Of a stretch of DNA of 64,000 bases, positions 29,401-38,500 are shown piece after piece. The translations under genes and the position numbers were made by a program. Numbering within the stretch: the stretch's first letter is position 1; each line of letters starts with the position of its first letter. The DNA comes from Ilyomonas sp965199845 (lineage in GTDB: Bacteria > Bacteroidota > Bacteroidia > Chitinophagales > Chitinophagaceae). Where the stretch lies: assembly GCA_965199845.1 (NCBI GenBank), contig CBDATZ010000039.1:1-64000 (forward strand). The letters are read 5' to 3'. The notes under the pieces were generated by a model. The model worked only from the letters and a program-made list of their open reading frames with translations. It did not search any database and had not been told where the DNA came from.

Positions 29401-29570
29401 GAAAATTTGCCATTTGCATCGGTGATAACGGTTAGTGTATTGTTCTTTACCGATACACCAACCAAAGGCTGACCTGTTGTTTTACTTGTTACCGTTCCGG
29501 TAATTTTTTTTTGTTGTGCAAATACTGATGTCACAAGCAGCAGCGTCAGTATAGTAATGATGAATCTCAT
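26436..29570 (-). CDS. SusC/RagA family TonB-dependent transporter (fructan locus)
   Basis: 1044 aa. Signal peptide (LLLVTSVFAQQK), CarboxypepD_reg-like domain (ITGTVTSKTTGQPLVGVSV), plug with VVVVGYTSQRKQDLTGAVA and SIYGSRASNGVIIVTTKNGG, then a 22-strand-type barrel ending in YTIGLNASF. A KIDDLDRTWIGS loop (GDGKIDDLD) resembles calcium-binding loops often seen in this family. No STN domain, which fits control by LacI rather than by ECF/FecR. Two candidate LacI operators lie in the 373-nt region upstream. Confidence 0.93.
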   Translation of the reverse strand: MRFIITILTLLLVTSVFAQQKKITGTVTSKTTGQPLVGVSVKNNTLTVITDANGKFSIAAAVGETLTLSYVGMNDLNIKITDASQDLNVTMEEGNASLTQVVVVGYTSQRKQDLTGAVAVVELTPAVRNNTSGNTAQALQGRVAGLYIEKDGSPNGATSRILIRGANTLGNNDPLYVIDGIPTTRPEVFQNLNPATIASVQVLKDASASSIYGSRASNGVIIVTTKNGGNTNNKVDFQVNSSLSAQSEKSMRFKMLNSVDRGRALWQASVNDRQDPAAGYGEIYNFDWNHDFDNPVLNGVTVQPFVGGDPNTPAGNTDWQDVMYKTGIVSNNTLAASVGSKNSSLAISLGYLKNTGMLRYTGYERMSGSINAITRAFNGKVNIGVNLNIANSNETLTTNDLGGASTTGLAVTLAPTIPVYQKDGTTFAGELGAGYSDRNNPLHMQYLARWNNANRLSTFGNIFVEVQPIKNLFFRSNLGADDARYLNKVIAPTFSEGALSRTTNSLLYDQNHFLSLTFSNTLRYNLNLDDKSKFNFLVGTEYIKTDLDFQSTTKQGFSVQTEDYFTLNAATGNTAVSGSTTGNRLFSQFARIDYNFSDKYLAAVTVRRDGSSRFGSNNQYGIFPAASVGWKIDKENFMQNSKVFSELKLRLGVGRVGNQQIGDISRFALYESRYGTNSNQLVPDFWGPYQNVGTAYSLTGVNTGTLPSGFVQTQAGNPDLKWESTEEINAGLDFTLLKNTIYGSFDYFSRKTTGILITPPVASALGEGQSKPVNGATKTNKGWELVLGYQGQKTGNFTYDVKANFAHFRDRITELPEAVRPAYAGNLINTIIGHSQFDIFGYKTDGLFQSQEEVDKAPTQIGAGPGRIRYVDINGDGKIDDLDRTWIGSTLPKLEYGLRIDLSYKAFDLSIFGSGVAGRTGYDVYSIFNNLMRSRENVGPGVFNGWTPQHTDTHTPALTLTDNNNEGRTSDYFQVSTSYFKMRNIQLGYSLKPKSVFSTIRFFAMAENLFWFKSKSYESPDPERIDINPVPIPKTYTIGLNASF

Positions 29571-29783
29571 AAATTTTGAGTTTGATTCTTATAATATTCT
29601 GTTCAATGAAAAAATATTTCTGCGATTATTGATATAAGCTTACTTATATAATTCGGGCAAATCATTGCTTCGCCTGCATTGAATTCTATGGTGGACCTCG
29701 TTTCGCTTTACGCGAATGAGTGCATACAGAAATGCGAGTCATGAATCCGGTATCCAAATCAGCTTGCTCGTAATAAACAGAGG

Positions 29784-29792
29784 CAATCGTAA
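29784..29792. promoter_or_regulatory. candidate LacI operator (CAATCGTAA)
   Basis: GGCAATCGTAAAAAC shares the CAATCGT core of the other sites and lies 33 nt, about three helical turns, from the better site at 29813. The right half is a weak match. Confidence 0.4.
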
Positions 29793-29812
29793 AAACATTT
29801 AATTTATATAAC

Positions 29813-29825
29813 ATAGCAATCGTTT
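29813..29825. promoter_or_regulatory. candidate LacI operator (ATAGCAATCGTTT)
   Basis: Identical over 13 nt to 21321-21333. CG-centred with an AAnCGnTT core, as expected for a LacI-family site. It lies about 245 nt upstream of the susC start. Confidence 0.55.
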
Positions 29826-29943
29826 ACTTTTTTGAAAGGATATCTTTCGATATGAATTGTAGCTTGCAATCAACCTATAAATGCAGCAATCAATCTTCTT
29901 ATGTCTTCCTGCATTGAAACTTTATTATCCTGTATTATCAACA

Positions 29944-31011
29944 CTAATATGCAATCGAATTTGATGGCGCAATTCGCTCGGCATAAGATTGTAACAGAAC
30001 CGCGTGCGAACCTCGCTGATACCAAAAGGCAACGCTTCTGTAATCATCCGTGGCTTCCTGTTGCTTAGATGGATCATAAAAAGTTCCCGGTTTTACATAC
30101 TCGTTTTGAATCATTACGCTCAACTCTTTTTTGAAGACGACCGGATTTGCCAGGTACCAGCGATACATCCTGTTTTCACCGGCAGAATCTTCAATATATC
30201 CGCTGTACATGTAAGTATATTTGTGCTCAAACATCCAGCAGGCGCCATACTCATCTTCCGTCCCGGGTGTATGTTTTACAGCCGTTCCATCTATCATAAA
30301 ATCGGTGTCGCCTTCGCCCCAATATTTCTTGCTTTTTGTTGTTACCTGAAGAAAATTTCCGAAGTAATGTCCATTGCCTTTTATATTCAGCAATTCATGT
30401 TTTCCTTTTGTAGGATTGGTTCTTGCCCAATAACAATGAAAGCGCATATCGTTACTTTTAAAAGAACTGTCTTTTAAATAATCAATATCATAAGCAACCA
30501 GTTTTTTATAGGCAGAATCTCCATCGTTCGCTAACACAACGCGAGCGCCATTAGCAAACGGCATTGGTATGTAAGACATATAACATAAGTGATTGATCTG
30601 CATGATGGCAGATTCGTAATCAATGGTTCTTCCGCTAATGGCACCAAAGAAGTCAGATAATGGCACATTCACACTTGGTTCTTTGCTGCCATCCCAATAT
30701 ATCTTTAGCACAAGACCATTATAAAAATGCCCGTTACTATTATCGGTGATATAGAAATAACTAATTAAACCGGCGCCTTTCAAATTGGCTAACTCTATTT
30801 CTTTTCCCGGTTCTATATCCACATCTTTATACTGAATTGCATTAGCTGTTATACCATTTTTATGTTTGTATAAATCACTTAAAAACTGGCATTGTGTGAC
30901 TGTTGTATTGAAGAAAAGCAATACAGATAAAGCAAGAAGAGATTTACTTTGAATAACATAAGAAAATATAGCGCAAGTAAAGTTCTGTACGACACAAAAA
31001 GTTTTGTTCAT
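29944..31011 (-). CDS. DUF2961 / GH172 family protein (short form)
   Basis: 355 aa, the size of a minimal DUF2961 domain. An N-terminal hydrophobic segment (LLALSVLLFFNTTVTQCQF) suggests export. Conserved blocks are SYFYITDNSNGHFYNGLVL, KIYWDGSKEPSVNVPLSDFF, SYIPMPFANGARVVL and the acidic pair KYWGEGDTDFMIDG and TPGTEDEYG. It differs from the 533-aa paralogue by a missing insertion of about 100-150 residues and a shorter spacing between the two Glu residues (19 against 21). It could hydrolyse an alpha-fructofuranosyl bond or a difructose anhydride. A candidate LacI site lies 23 nt upstream of the start. Confidence 0.82.
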   Translation of the reverse strand: MNKTFCVVQNFTCAIFSYVIQSKSLLALSVLLFFNTTVTQCQFLSDLYKHKNGITANAIQYKDVDIEPGKEIELANLKGAGLISYFYITDNSNGHFYNGLVLKIYWDGSKEPSVNVPLSDFFGAISGRTIDYESAIMQINHLCYMSYIPMPFANGARVVLANDGDSAYKKLVAYDIDYLKDSSFKSNDMRFHCYWARTNPTKGKHELLNIKGNGHYFGNFLQVTTKSKKYWGEGDTDFMIDGTAVKHTPGTEDEYGACWMFEHKYTYMYSGYIEDSAGENRMYRWYLANPVVFKKELSVMIQNEYVKPGTFYDPSKQQEATDDYRSVAFWYQRGSHAVLLQSYAERIAPSNSIAY

Positions 31012-31033
31012 AAAGCAAGTTTTATTAGATAAT

Positions 31034-31047
31034 ATAGCAACCGTAAC
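31034..31047. promoter_or_regulatory. candidate LacI operator (ATAGCAACCGTAAC)
   Basis: Related to ATAGCAATCGTTT of the other sites (shared ATAGCAA-CGT). It lies 23-36 nt upstream of the GH172 ATG, a typical repressor position. Confidence 0.45.
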
Positions 31048-31120
31048 AGGTGTGAGATGTGTTAGCTCATAGCGTTTTTCTTTTTTTATAATGCTTTCTT
31101 ATTGCGATACAGCCTGTTTA

Positions 31121-32617
31121 TTATTCGCCTTTCGCAGTCTGTTTATCGTCTTCGATTTCTGATATTTTTATTGATTTGAAATCAACATTTCCGTGCTTGG
31201 CGTACATCCACAGATTTGTTCCTTTATGTTCAATAACACGATTTACAATACATCTTTTGTTATCAATACATACATCAATAATATCGCCTTTCATAACAAT
31301 GTCAACTTGTATCGAATGATCCAATCCACTTACACCTGTGATGGATGTATTACCGAGACTTACCTTAGCGTCATTAGCAGAAAAGAGAAGCTTGTAACCG
31401 TTAGAACCTTTATCATCTGACCGCAGAATAAGACCGTAATCTTCATTGGAACTTTTGGGATTTATCTGAAGCGTTATTCTGCAATTAGCCGGAATATTTT
31501 CATAATGTACAGCGCCAACACCATTAGGTGAATTGATACTAAAATTTTCGTCGTTTGCTTTTGTTACCAATGAATCATGCGTCATGTGCAAAGGCACTTG
31601 CCGTGTAGATTTCGGTAACATCTCACTTGGAAATCTGGTGCTTAATGTTCCATCTTTTTCCTGAACCACTTCGCGAAAAACAGTGTTGCCGCCAAACACT
31701 TCCCTGTTATCATCTTTATCATCTAACCGCGATGGAATCCAGGCGGCGGCTATTCTCCTGTTGGCGCCGAACTGAGCCGTTTTTACAACGTTTGCCCAGT
31801 CTTCATTCAAAGCCTGGTAGGGAGGTTGTTGCCAGGGACCATAAGCACTTTTAGACTTTACATAAAATGTATTGCCGTTGTCGCCATATATCAAATAATA
31901 CCAGCCATTCCAGAGAAAATAATCCGGACATTCCGGTGTTGAATTTTGACCGGTTAAAACAGGCTTTCCAACTTGCCAATTCTTTAAATCTTTGGAAGTT
32001 AAATGCACCAAAGCACCATCAAAATCTTGTAAGAAAGAACTGTCTTTATTGCTTGATACAAACAGGTGAAATGTACCGGACGAATCAACAAAGACTTTAG
32101 GATCGCGAAAGTTTCTTTTACTATAACCTGGTGCTGATGTATAAAACGGATTGGGCTTTTGTTTTACAAAGTGAATACCATCATCACTAATGGCATAACT
32201 CAGTTGTTCATTCACCTTTCCATCGTTAATAAGACGCGTTGCATAGAAAGCATAAAACTTATTGTTGGTATAAACAACAGAACCCGTACAAATTGATTTT
32301 TCCCATTCTTCATCAATACCTAAAACAATAGGATGATTCGTCCATGTCTTCAAGTCTTTTGTCGTGCTTAATACCCATTGATGCCCGCCCAACCCATTCA
32401 GCGCATGGTGATGAGCAGAATCAATCAGCCAGTATAAATAATAAGTGCCATCATGATAAAAAGGAATACAATCGCCAACAAAAAGGTTATTACCAACCGG
32501 TCTGAAGTACTGCATGGCATTGGTAGGTTGAACAGACGGATTATAACGAACACTCAATTGTGATTTCGAAGAAAAACAGAAAAAGATAAACAATAAAAGA
32601 CCAATTATTTTTTTCAT
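31121..32617 (-). CDS. divergent GH32/GH43-clan (clan GH-J-like) glycosidase
   Basis: 498 aa with a signal peptide (LLFIFFCFSSKSQL). The propeller is recognisable from VGDCIPFYHDGTYYLYWL (first blade with the likely nucleophile Asp), SKRNFRDPKVFVD (RDP motif) and NSTPECPDYFLW (acid/base Glu in EC motif). A C-terminal sandwich of about 170 residues follows (NSPNGVGAVHYENIP to the end). The WMNDPNG block of standard GH32 enzymes is replaced by GDCIPF, so substrate binding in the -1 site should differ. Beta-fructosidase is the likely activity class but a different furanoside is possible. It is the first enzyme gene after lacI, with a near-perfect operator at 32659-32674. Confidence 0.75.
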   Translation of the reverse strand: MKKIIGLLLFIFFCFSSKSQLSVRYNPSVQPTNAMQYFRPVGNNLFVGDCIPFYHDGTYYLYWLIDSAHHHALNGLGGHQWVLSTTKDLKTWTNHPIVLGIDEEWEKSICTGSVVYTNNKFYAFYATRLINDGKVNEQLSYAISDDGIHFVKQKPNPFYTSAPGYSKRNFRDPKVFVDSSGTFHLFVSSNKDSSFLQDFDGALVHLTSKDLKNWQVGKPVLTGQNSTPECPDYFLWNGWYYLIYGDNGNTFYVKSKSAYGPWQQPPYQALNEDWANVVKTAQFGANRRIAAAWIPSRLDDKDDNREVFGGNTVFREVVQEKDGTLSTRFPSEMLPKSTRQVPLHMTHDSLVTKANDENFSINSPNGVGAVHYENIPANCRITLQINPKSSNEDYGLILRSDDKGSNGYKLLFSANDAKVSLGNTSITGVSGLDHSIQVDIVMKGDIIDVCIDNKRCIVNRVIEHKGTNLWMYAKHGNVDFKSIKISEIEDDKQTAKGE

Positions 32618-32658
32618 AACTATGGCATTCGCTATTGAAAAACTAATGTATTTAACAA

Positions 32659-32674
32659 GCTCAATCGTTTGAGC
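32659..32674. promoter_or_regulatory. strong candidate LacI operator
   Basis: GCTCAATCGTTTGAGC is a 16-nt CG-centred palindrome with only one mismatched pair. It lies 42 nt upstream of the divergent GH32-clan gene and just past the lacI stop. Symmetry and position fit a LacI-family operator very well. Confidence 0.7.
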
Positions 32675-32690
32675 AAAAGCTTATAACAAA

Positions 32691-33710
32691 TTACTTCTCG
32701 CCACATGATTTCCCGATAAAAAGCTTTGATTCTAAGCTTATTTGCTCTACATGTTTTATATCGCGCATAACTTCAAACAATAAGTTGGCGGCTCGTTTAC
32801 CAATTTCTTCTAATGGTTGCCGGTAATACGTAATCGGGCAACTAAACAAAGCAAAAGCTTCTGATTCGTCAAACGAAAAAACAGCTACTTCTTCAGGTAC
32901 TTTTACTTTTAATTGTACCAAATTTTTTAAACCCCGGATAGATAAAGTATCGGTTGCAAAAAAGATAGCATCGCAAGTTTTTTTGTCAGAGGTAAGTTCA
33001 ACAATAGCTTGTCGCATGTCTTCTTCAAAAAAATTTTTCCTGATTTGCCTGTGCAATATTTTATCTGACCTCAGCTTATAATCTTTTAACGCCGTTAAAT
33101 ATCCCCTGTCACGTTCGAGAAGATGAAAAAATGTGGTTTCATAGTTTACAAAAGCAATATTTTTTCGTCCGTGTTTAATTAAATATTCAGTCGCTTGATA
33201 AGCTACTTTGTAGTTATCCGTACCTATAAAATTCGTCTTTACTTTTGGATAAATCCGGTCAATAAGAACAAACGGTATTTCTCTTTTTTTCAAATATGCA
33301 ATCTCAGTTTCTGCTTTTTCTGCGGCGATAATAATCAGGCCATCAACCTGCCTGTTTATAAATACATCAATCAGTTCCCGCAATGTTGCTAAATCTTCAT
33401 GTGAATTTCCGATAATGACCGTGTAACCGTTTTCTTTTGCTACCGATTCAATTATTCTTGTGGTATCTGTTGTATAACGATAATAAATCTCCCCAACTAT
33501 AAATCCGATTGTATGGCTCTTTTTTGTTTTTAAACTTTTGGCAATCTGGTTGGGAACATAACTAAGATTTTCGGCCGTTTTTATAACTTTTTTGGCAATC
33601 ACATCGCTCACCCGTTTTTCCTTCGCATGTCCATTCAAAACATAAGATACAAGTGATGCAGAAACCCCAACTTCCTTCGCAATGTCTTTTAGCGAAATAT
33701 TTCTTTTCAT
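32691..33710 (-). CDS. LacI family transcriptional repressor of the fructan locus
   Basis: 339 aa. The N-terminal helix-turn-helix and hinge helix (ISLKDIAKEVGVSASLV, about residues 4-21, then SYVLNG and LSYVPNQIAKSL) are followed by a periplasmic-binding-protein-like effector domain (HTIGFIVGEIYYRYT, GLIIIAAEKAE, PFVLIDR, DAIFFATDTLS, VAVFSFDESEAF, ITYYRQPLEEIG). It is encoded at the upstream end of the fructan gene block, in the same direction. Palindromic sites upstream of its own gene and of several enzyme genes suggest autoregulation and control of the locus. The effector is probably a fructose-derived sugar. Confidence 0.9.
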   Translation of the reverse strand: MKRNISLKDIAKEVGVSASLVSYVLNGHAKEKRVSDVIAKKVIKTAENLSYVPNQIAKSLKTKKSHTIGFIVGEIYYRYTTDTTRIIESVAKENGYTVIIGNSHEDLATLRELIDVFINRQVDGLIIIAAEKAETEIAYLKKREIPFVLIDRIYPKVKTNFIGTDNYKVAYQATEYLIKHGRKNIAFVNYETTFFHLLERDRGYLTALKDYKLRSDKILHRQIRKNFFEEDMRQAIVELTSDKKTCDAIFFATDTLSIRGLKNLVQLKVKVPEEVAVFSFDESEAFALFSCPITYYRQPLEEIGKRAANLLFEVMRDIKHVEQISLESKLFIGKSCGEK

Positions 33711-34040
33711 TTACAGCAATCAATATGATTTGGAAAATGCTAAATATTGCTCAATCGTTAAAGCAAATCTAACAACTTTTTTTAATTAACAAAAAAAACT
33801 TATAAAATAATTTATTGTAAAAAAATATTAGTGATTAATATATTTTATGGCAGGAATATCTTTTGCATGAAATGAATGTTATAATGCAGCCCAATCATCG
33901 TTTACCAATGTGCAAAAGAAAATGGTATAACATTATTTTGAAGCCATAAACAAACTACATCGTCCCTTTAATTTAAAACTCTTGATGTTAAACTTTGTGT
34001 GACGATTATAATATTCTTCTAAGCATTTGATATGATAAAA
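33711..34040. other. 330-nt region upstream of lacI
   Basis: No gene is recognised. It holds the lacI control region with one palindromic operator (33747-33766) and ends at the stop of the next susD. I see no clear terminator for that susD gene. Confidence 0.5.
33747..33766. promoter_or_regulatory. candidate LacI autoregulatory operator
   Basis: TTGCTCAATCGTTAAAGCAA is CG-centred with outer arms TTGCT/AGCAA matching perfectly. It shares GCTCAATCGTT with the site at 32659. It lies 37 nt upstream of the lacI ATG. Confidence 0.6.
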
Positions 34041-35507
34041 CTAATAACCCGGGTTTTGGTCTTTTACAGGATCTAAGGCTTTATTATAGTTGAGTTCTGT
34101 ATTGGGAATTGGCCATAACATAGCTACATCCTGCACGGTTTTACCTTTGGAATTTAAAATATAATCCTTTAGAATACTTAAACGTTTAAGCTCCATCCAG
34201 CGTTTACCTTCCAGCAATGTTTCATATCCTCTTTCTTTTACAACCAAGCTTAAAAACGTAGATTTATTATAGTCTGATATTTTAAAATCAACCGGCGATG
34301 CAGCAGTTGAAGCAAATCCATATGCACGACGATGTATCTTGTTTAATGCTTCTATGGCATCCTCAGTTGGTCCGTTATTTATTTCATTAGCCGCTTCGGC
34401 ATAAATCATCAATATATCAGGATATCCATACCAAGGATAATCGTTGCCGCCATATCCGTTAGTAATAGCCTGCTTATCCTGAAACTTTTTGATTAAATAC
34501 GTGCTGTCGCCACGACCAAACTGGTAAGGATAAGCGCCATACTGCCTGCGCAAATCTTTAACATCCCATGTTTTGAAGGCATTAATTTTTGTAGGATCGG
34601 TATAAAAAGAAAAGAAACCTGAACCGTTTGCATAAGGCGTATTTGGATGAGCTTCGTATAAAGTCATACCATTTCCCTGGGCTGTCTGGCGTGTAAATTT
34701 AAAATAAAAAATTTCTTCTTTGGTACTTACCAATTCAGGACCAAAGACATTTAAAAAATCATCCGGCTGTTGCACATCTACAAGAGAAAATAATCCGGAT
34801 TGCATCACTTCATTTGCCTTATCCATTGCGGACTGATTGTTTTTTACTTGCAGATAAACATCTGCCAGCACTGCTTTTGCCGCCCATTTTGTTGGGCGTC
34901 CAACCTGGGTTTGATTATCAGGAAGATGGGCTTCTGCATACTGCAAATCGCTTTCAATAAATAAGTAAACCGAATCGGCAGAAGTTCGTTTCAAATCAGG
35001 TTGCAACATATTTGCCTCGGTTCGCAACGGCAAACCACCCCAGTTTCTCACAAGCTGAAAATAGATGATCGCTCGCATAAATTTGGCTTCGCCAATATAT
35101 CTTGCTTTTGTAGAATCGTCCATCACTGCAGAAGCCGGAATATTCTTTACAACAAGGTTTGCGTTGCGAATTGATAAATAAAAAGTCTTCCAAACATTCT
35201 CGGTACGAGACCGGTTTGTCGCATCTAATTGCGTATAGTTATTCAATGGCAGCCAGCTGTTATTTGGAATCAAAAAATCGGCAAGGCAATCTGAAATAAT
35301 TTCATAATACAGATAGGCGGTATCGGGATGCAAAGGCCCATAAATGGCAGCCGTTGCGGCATCGGCATCTTGTATTGTCTGGTAAAAATTATCTACATCA
35401 ATAGCGTGCGGTTTTTCTTCTAACAGTTTATTGCATGATACAGCCGCAACAAGCATCAATACAACACCAAGACGCAATATTTTTTGATTGATTTTATTAT
35501 GTAGCAT
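34041..35507 (-). CDS. SusD/RagB family nutrient-binding lipoprotein (xylose locus)
   Basis: 488 aa. Signal peptide with lipobox (LVAAVSCNKLL). SusD features: IGEAKFMRAIIYFQLVRNWG, ILMIYAEAANEINNG, VVKERGYETLLEGKRWMELKR and the C-terminal DQNPGY. It partners the SusC encoded 62 nt upstream. The divergent neighbours xylA and xylB suggest the ligand is a xylose-containing oligosaccharide, but no xylanase or xylosidase is present in the window. Confidence 0.92.
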   Translation of the reverse strand: MLHNKINQKILRLGVVLMLVAAVSCNKLLEEKPHAIDVDNFYQTIQDADAATAAIYGPLHPDTAYLYYEIISDCLADFLIPNNSWLPLNNYTQLDATNRSRTENVWKTFYLSIRNANLVVKNIPASAVMDDSTKARYIGEAKFMRAIIYFQLVRNWGGLPLRTEANMLQPDLKRTSADSVYLFIESDLQYAEAHLPDNQTQVGRPTKWAAKAVLADVYLQVKNNQSAMDKANEVMQSGLFSLVDVQQPDDFLNVFGPELVSTKEEIFYFKFTRQTAQGNGMTLYEAHPNTPYANGSGFFSFYTDPTKINAFKTWDVKDLRRQYGAYPYQFGRGDSTYLIKKFQDKQAITNGYGGNDYPWYGYPDILMIYAEAANEINNGPTEDAIEALNKIHRRAYGFASTAASPVDFKISDYNKSTFLSLVVKERGYETLLEGKRWMELKRLSILKDYILNSKGKTVQDVAMLWPIPNTELNYNKALDPVKDQNPGY

Positions 35508-35569
35508 TTGTAAAAAAATTAAGTCGTATTAAAAGCTGACCATTTATTTTACTAAATGAATCTTATGAT

Positions 35570-38500
35570 TTATAAACCAATTCTGATTCCGGCTGTTATG
35601 GTTTTAGCCGTTGGATAACCGAAGAAATCAATACCGAGATTAATAGAATTGCTCGACATAAGAGAACTGATTTCCGGGTCAAACCATGAGTATTTTGTCC
35701 AGGTAACGAGGTTTTGCCCGCTGATATATACCTGCGCAGTTTTCAGCCATGTCAGGCTACTTTTGTTTACAGGCAAGTTGTAAGCTAATTGTATATTTTT
35801 CAACCGCAGGTAAGAACCATCTTCCACATACCTGTTTGAAATTTTAGCATTTATATTACCGATTAGAGCCGGATATTTTGCGTGTGTATTTTCGGGCGTC
35901 CAGTGGTTTACATATTGTTCTTCCAACAGGTTTAATCCTTGTGTAAGGTCTACTTGCTGCTCGCTGCTGACATTATAAATATCATTTCCCTTAGTGCCCT
36001 GGAAATAGACATTCAGTTCAAGTCCTTTCCAAAAAAATGTATTTGTAAAACTGTAACCGTATTTTGGGTTTGGATTGCCAATATAGGTTTCATCCGTCGC
36101 AGTAATTACGCCATCTTTATTTAAATCTTTATAAGCAATATTACCTTTATCATCGTAGCCATCTTCAACATATCCATAAAAGATTCCCAATGGCTGCCCT
36201 TCTCTCACAATATTTGCAAATCCTCTTAAATAACCGGCAGTTACAATAAGTCCGTTTATGTCCTGACCGTTATACAACTTAACAACTTTGTTTTTGTTAA
36301 ACGAAATGTTAGCCGCTACATTCCACCGGAAAGAAGATACAGGCGGAATGACTTCTGCATCTATAGCCAACTCGAAGCCTTTATTCTGCATGTCTCCTAT
36401 ATTCTGTACAATATACAAGTATCCCATAGAAGAAGGAAGTTGCACGGTATTCAGCAAATCTTTTGTATTTTTTATATAATAATCGGCGGTTAGCCTGATG
36501 CGGTTTTTAAACAGTGAAGCATCGAATCCGAAATTGGTTTGATAGGTTGTTTCCCACTTCAAATTGCTGGCTAACCGGGTTCCCGGTGCGTACGTGGTGT
36601 ACAGCGAGTTGCCAAATACAGTTTTGCCTGAAGATAAAAGATTGAATGTTGAATAAGGCGAAATTGCCTGACTTCCTGTTGCACCGAAGCTTGCCCGTAT
36701 TTTAAGGTCGGAAAGAAAAGAAATACGTTTCATAAAGTTCTCCTGCGAAATTCTCCACCCAAGTGCTGCGGAAGGAAAATATCCCCATTTATTGCCTTCG
36801 CTGTAGAGAGAAGCACCATCGGCTCTGAAGCTTGCAGTAAGCAGGTATTTTTGTTTAAACACGTAAACCGCTCTTCCCAAGTAAGATACCAGAACAGATT
36901 TTGAATAAGAAGAACCCGGCGTATTGATAATAGCAGCGGCTCCTAAATCATCCGTTCCCTGCTCATCACTTACAAAGCCGCTACCCGAGGCACTTACACT
37001 TGTATTGATAAAATTTTGCCAGGTAACGCCGCCAACTATATTCAGATGATTGTTTCCAAATTTTTTATCGTACGTAATGGTATTCTCGTTTAACAAACTG
37101 GTATATTGAGCCGTGCCAACCGAGGCAACACCTGTTGAGCGTACAAAGTTTCTGGATGTATAACTATCACTCCGGCTATCGGCGTTTTCTATACCGCCGG
37201 AAAGGCGAATGGTAAAACCGGAAACCGGTTTATAAACAATGGCGGCATTTGACAGAACTCTGTTTTCCCTGCCCACATTAGTTTGGTAATTAATATAATT
37301 TAAGGGATTAATCATTGCATTGGCGATAAACGGATATTGAAGAATGGGATTGGTTAATGTTCCATTCGCATTATAAGGAGATAAGGAAGAAGGCACCTCA
37401 ATCAATCCGCTAAATATACCGGCGCCTCTGCCACTGGTATTAATATTTTGATTGTTTTTATCGCTGCTAACGATACGACTTATATTGAATGTATATTCTA
37501 CACTGAATTTATTGCTGATCTGATGGTTAAGATTTCCCCGAAACGTGTACCGGTTGTAATAACTGTTTCTTACAATACCATCGTCCTTCAAAATGCCGGC
37601 ACCCAAAGAAAACTGCGTTTTTTCATTACCGCCGCTTATCGTAAGCGTATGCGTTTGCATAGGCGCTTTATGCATCACTACGTTTTGCCAGTCTGTGCCA
37701 CTTCCCTGTGCTTCTAATTGTTGTATTTGCTCATCTGTAAAATAAGGTGACAAGCCAACATTTTTTGCATACTCATTATAGAATTCACCATATTGTACAG
37801 GCGTCATTACTTGTAATTTTTTGCGTAGAGTTTGCACCGAATAACTGCCTTCATAATTTACATGTGTAATACCATTTTTTCCTTTTTTAGTGGTGATTAT
37901 AACAACACCATTTGCACCGCGGGAGCCATAGATAGCAGTAGCCGAAGCATCTTTTAAAATATCAATCGTTTCAATATCAGCATTCGTTAGCATGGATGGA
38001 TTACCGGCGATCGGAAATCCATCTACAACATATAATGGTTCGCTGCTTCCCTGTATTGAATTGGTGCCTCGTATCCGTAAACTAACTGCAGAATTTGGCG
38101 CGCCGGAGTTTTGAATCACCTGAACGCCTGCTGCCCTGCCTAAAAGACTTTGCATTATATTGGTGGAAGGATAAGCCGTTATGTCTTTATTTTTCACTTG
38201 CGATAAAGAACCTGTCAGGTCTCTTTTCGTTTGTGTTCCGTAACCAATGACTACGGTTTCGGCAAGTGAATTTATGGTTGTGTGTAATGTTATATCAGGT
38301 AACACCAAATCATTATTTTCTACATTGATAGTTCCTTTATAAGTGGTGTATCCGATATAGCTGACAGCAATAGTATAAGCACCTGGCTGAAGATTTTTTA
38401 AAGCAAAAAAACCAGTTTCGTTTGAGATTGCGCTACGGCTTACCGGTTCTAATATTACACTGGCGCCGTTAACAGAATTGCCATTTTCATCCATTACTTT

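Larger units (their letters stand above)
29571..29943. other. 373-nt upstream region of the fructan susC
   Basis: No gene is recognised in any frame. It contains two candidate LacI sites (29784-29792 and 29813-29825) spaced 33 nt centre to centre, which fits looping or cooperative control of susCD. A small imperfect stem (CTCGTTTCGC ... GCGAATGAG) is at about 29697-29720. Confidence 0.5.

Noticed and set aside
29690..29760. tRNA-like or structured RNA in the susC upstream region (stems around CTCGTTTCGC)
   Set aside because: The stem is imperfect and no cloverleaf, anticodon arm or TTCGAATC loop can be built.
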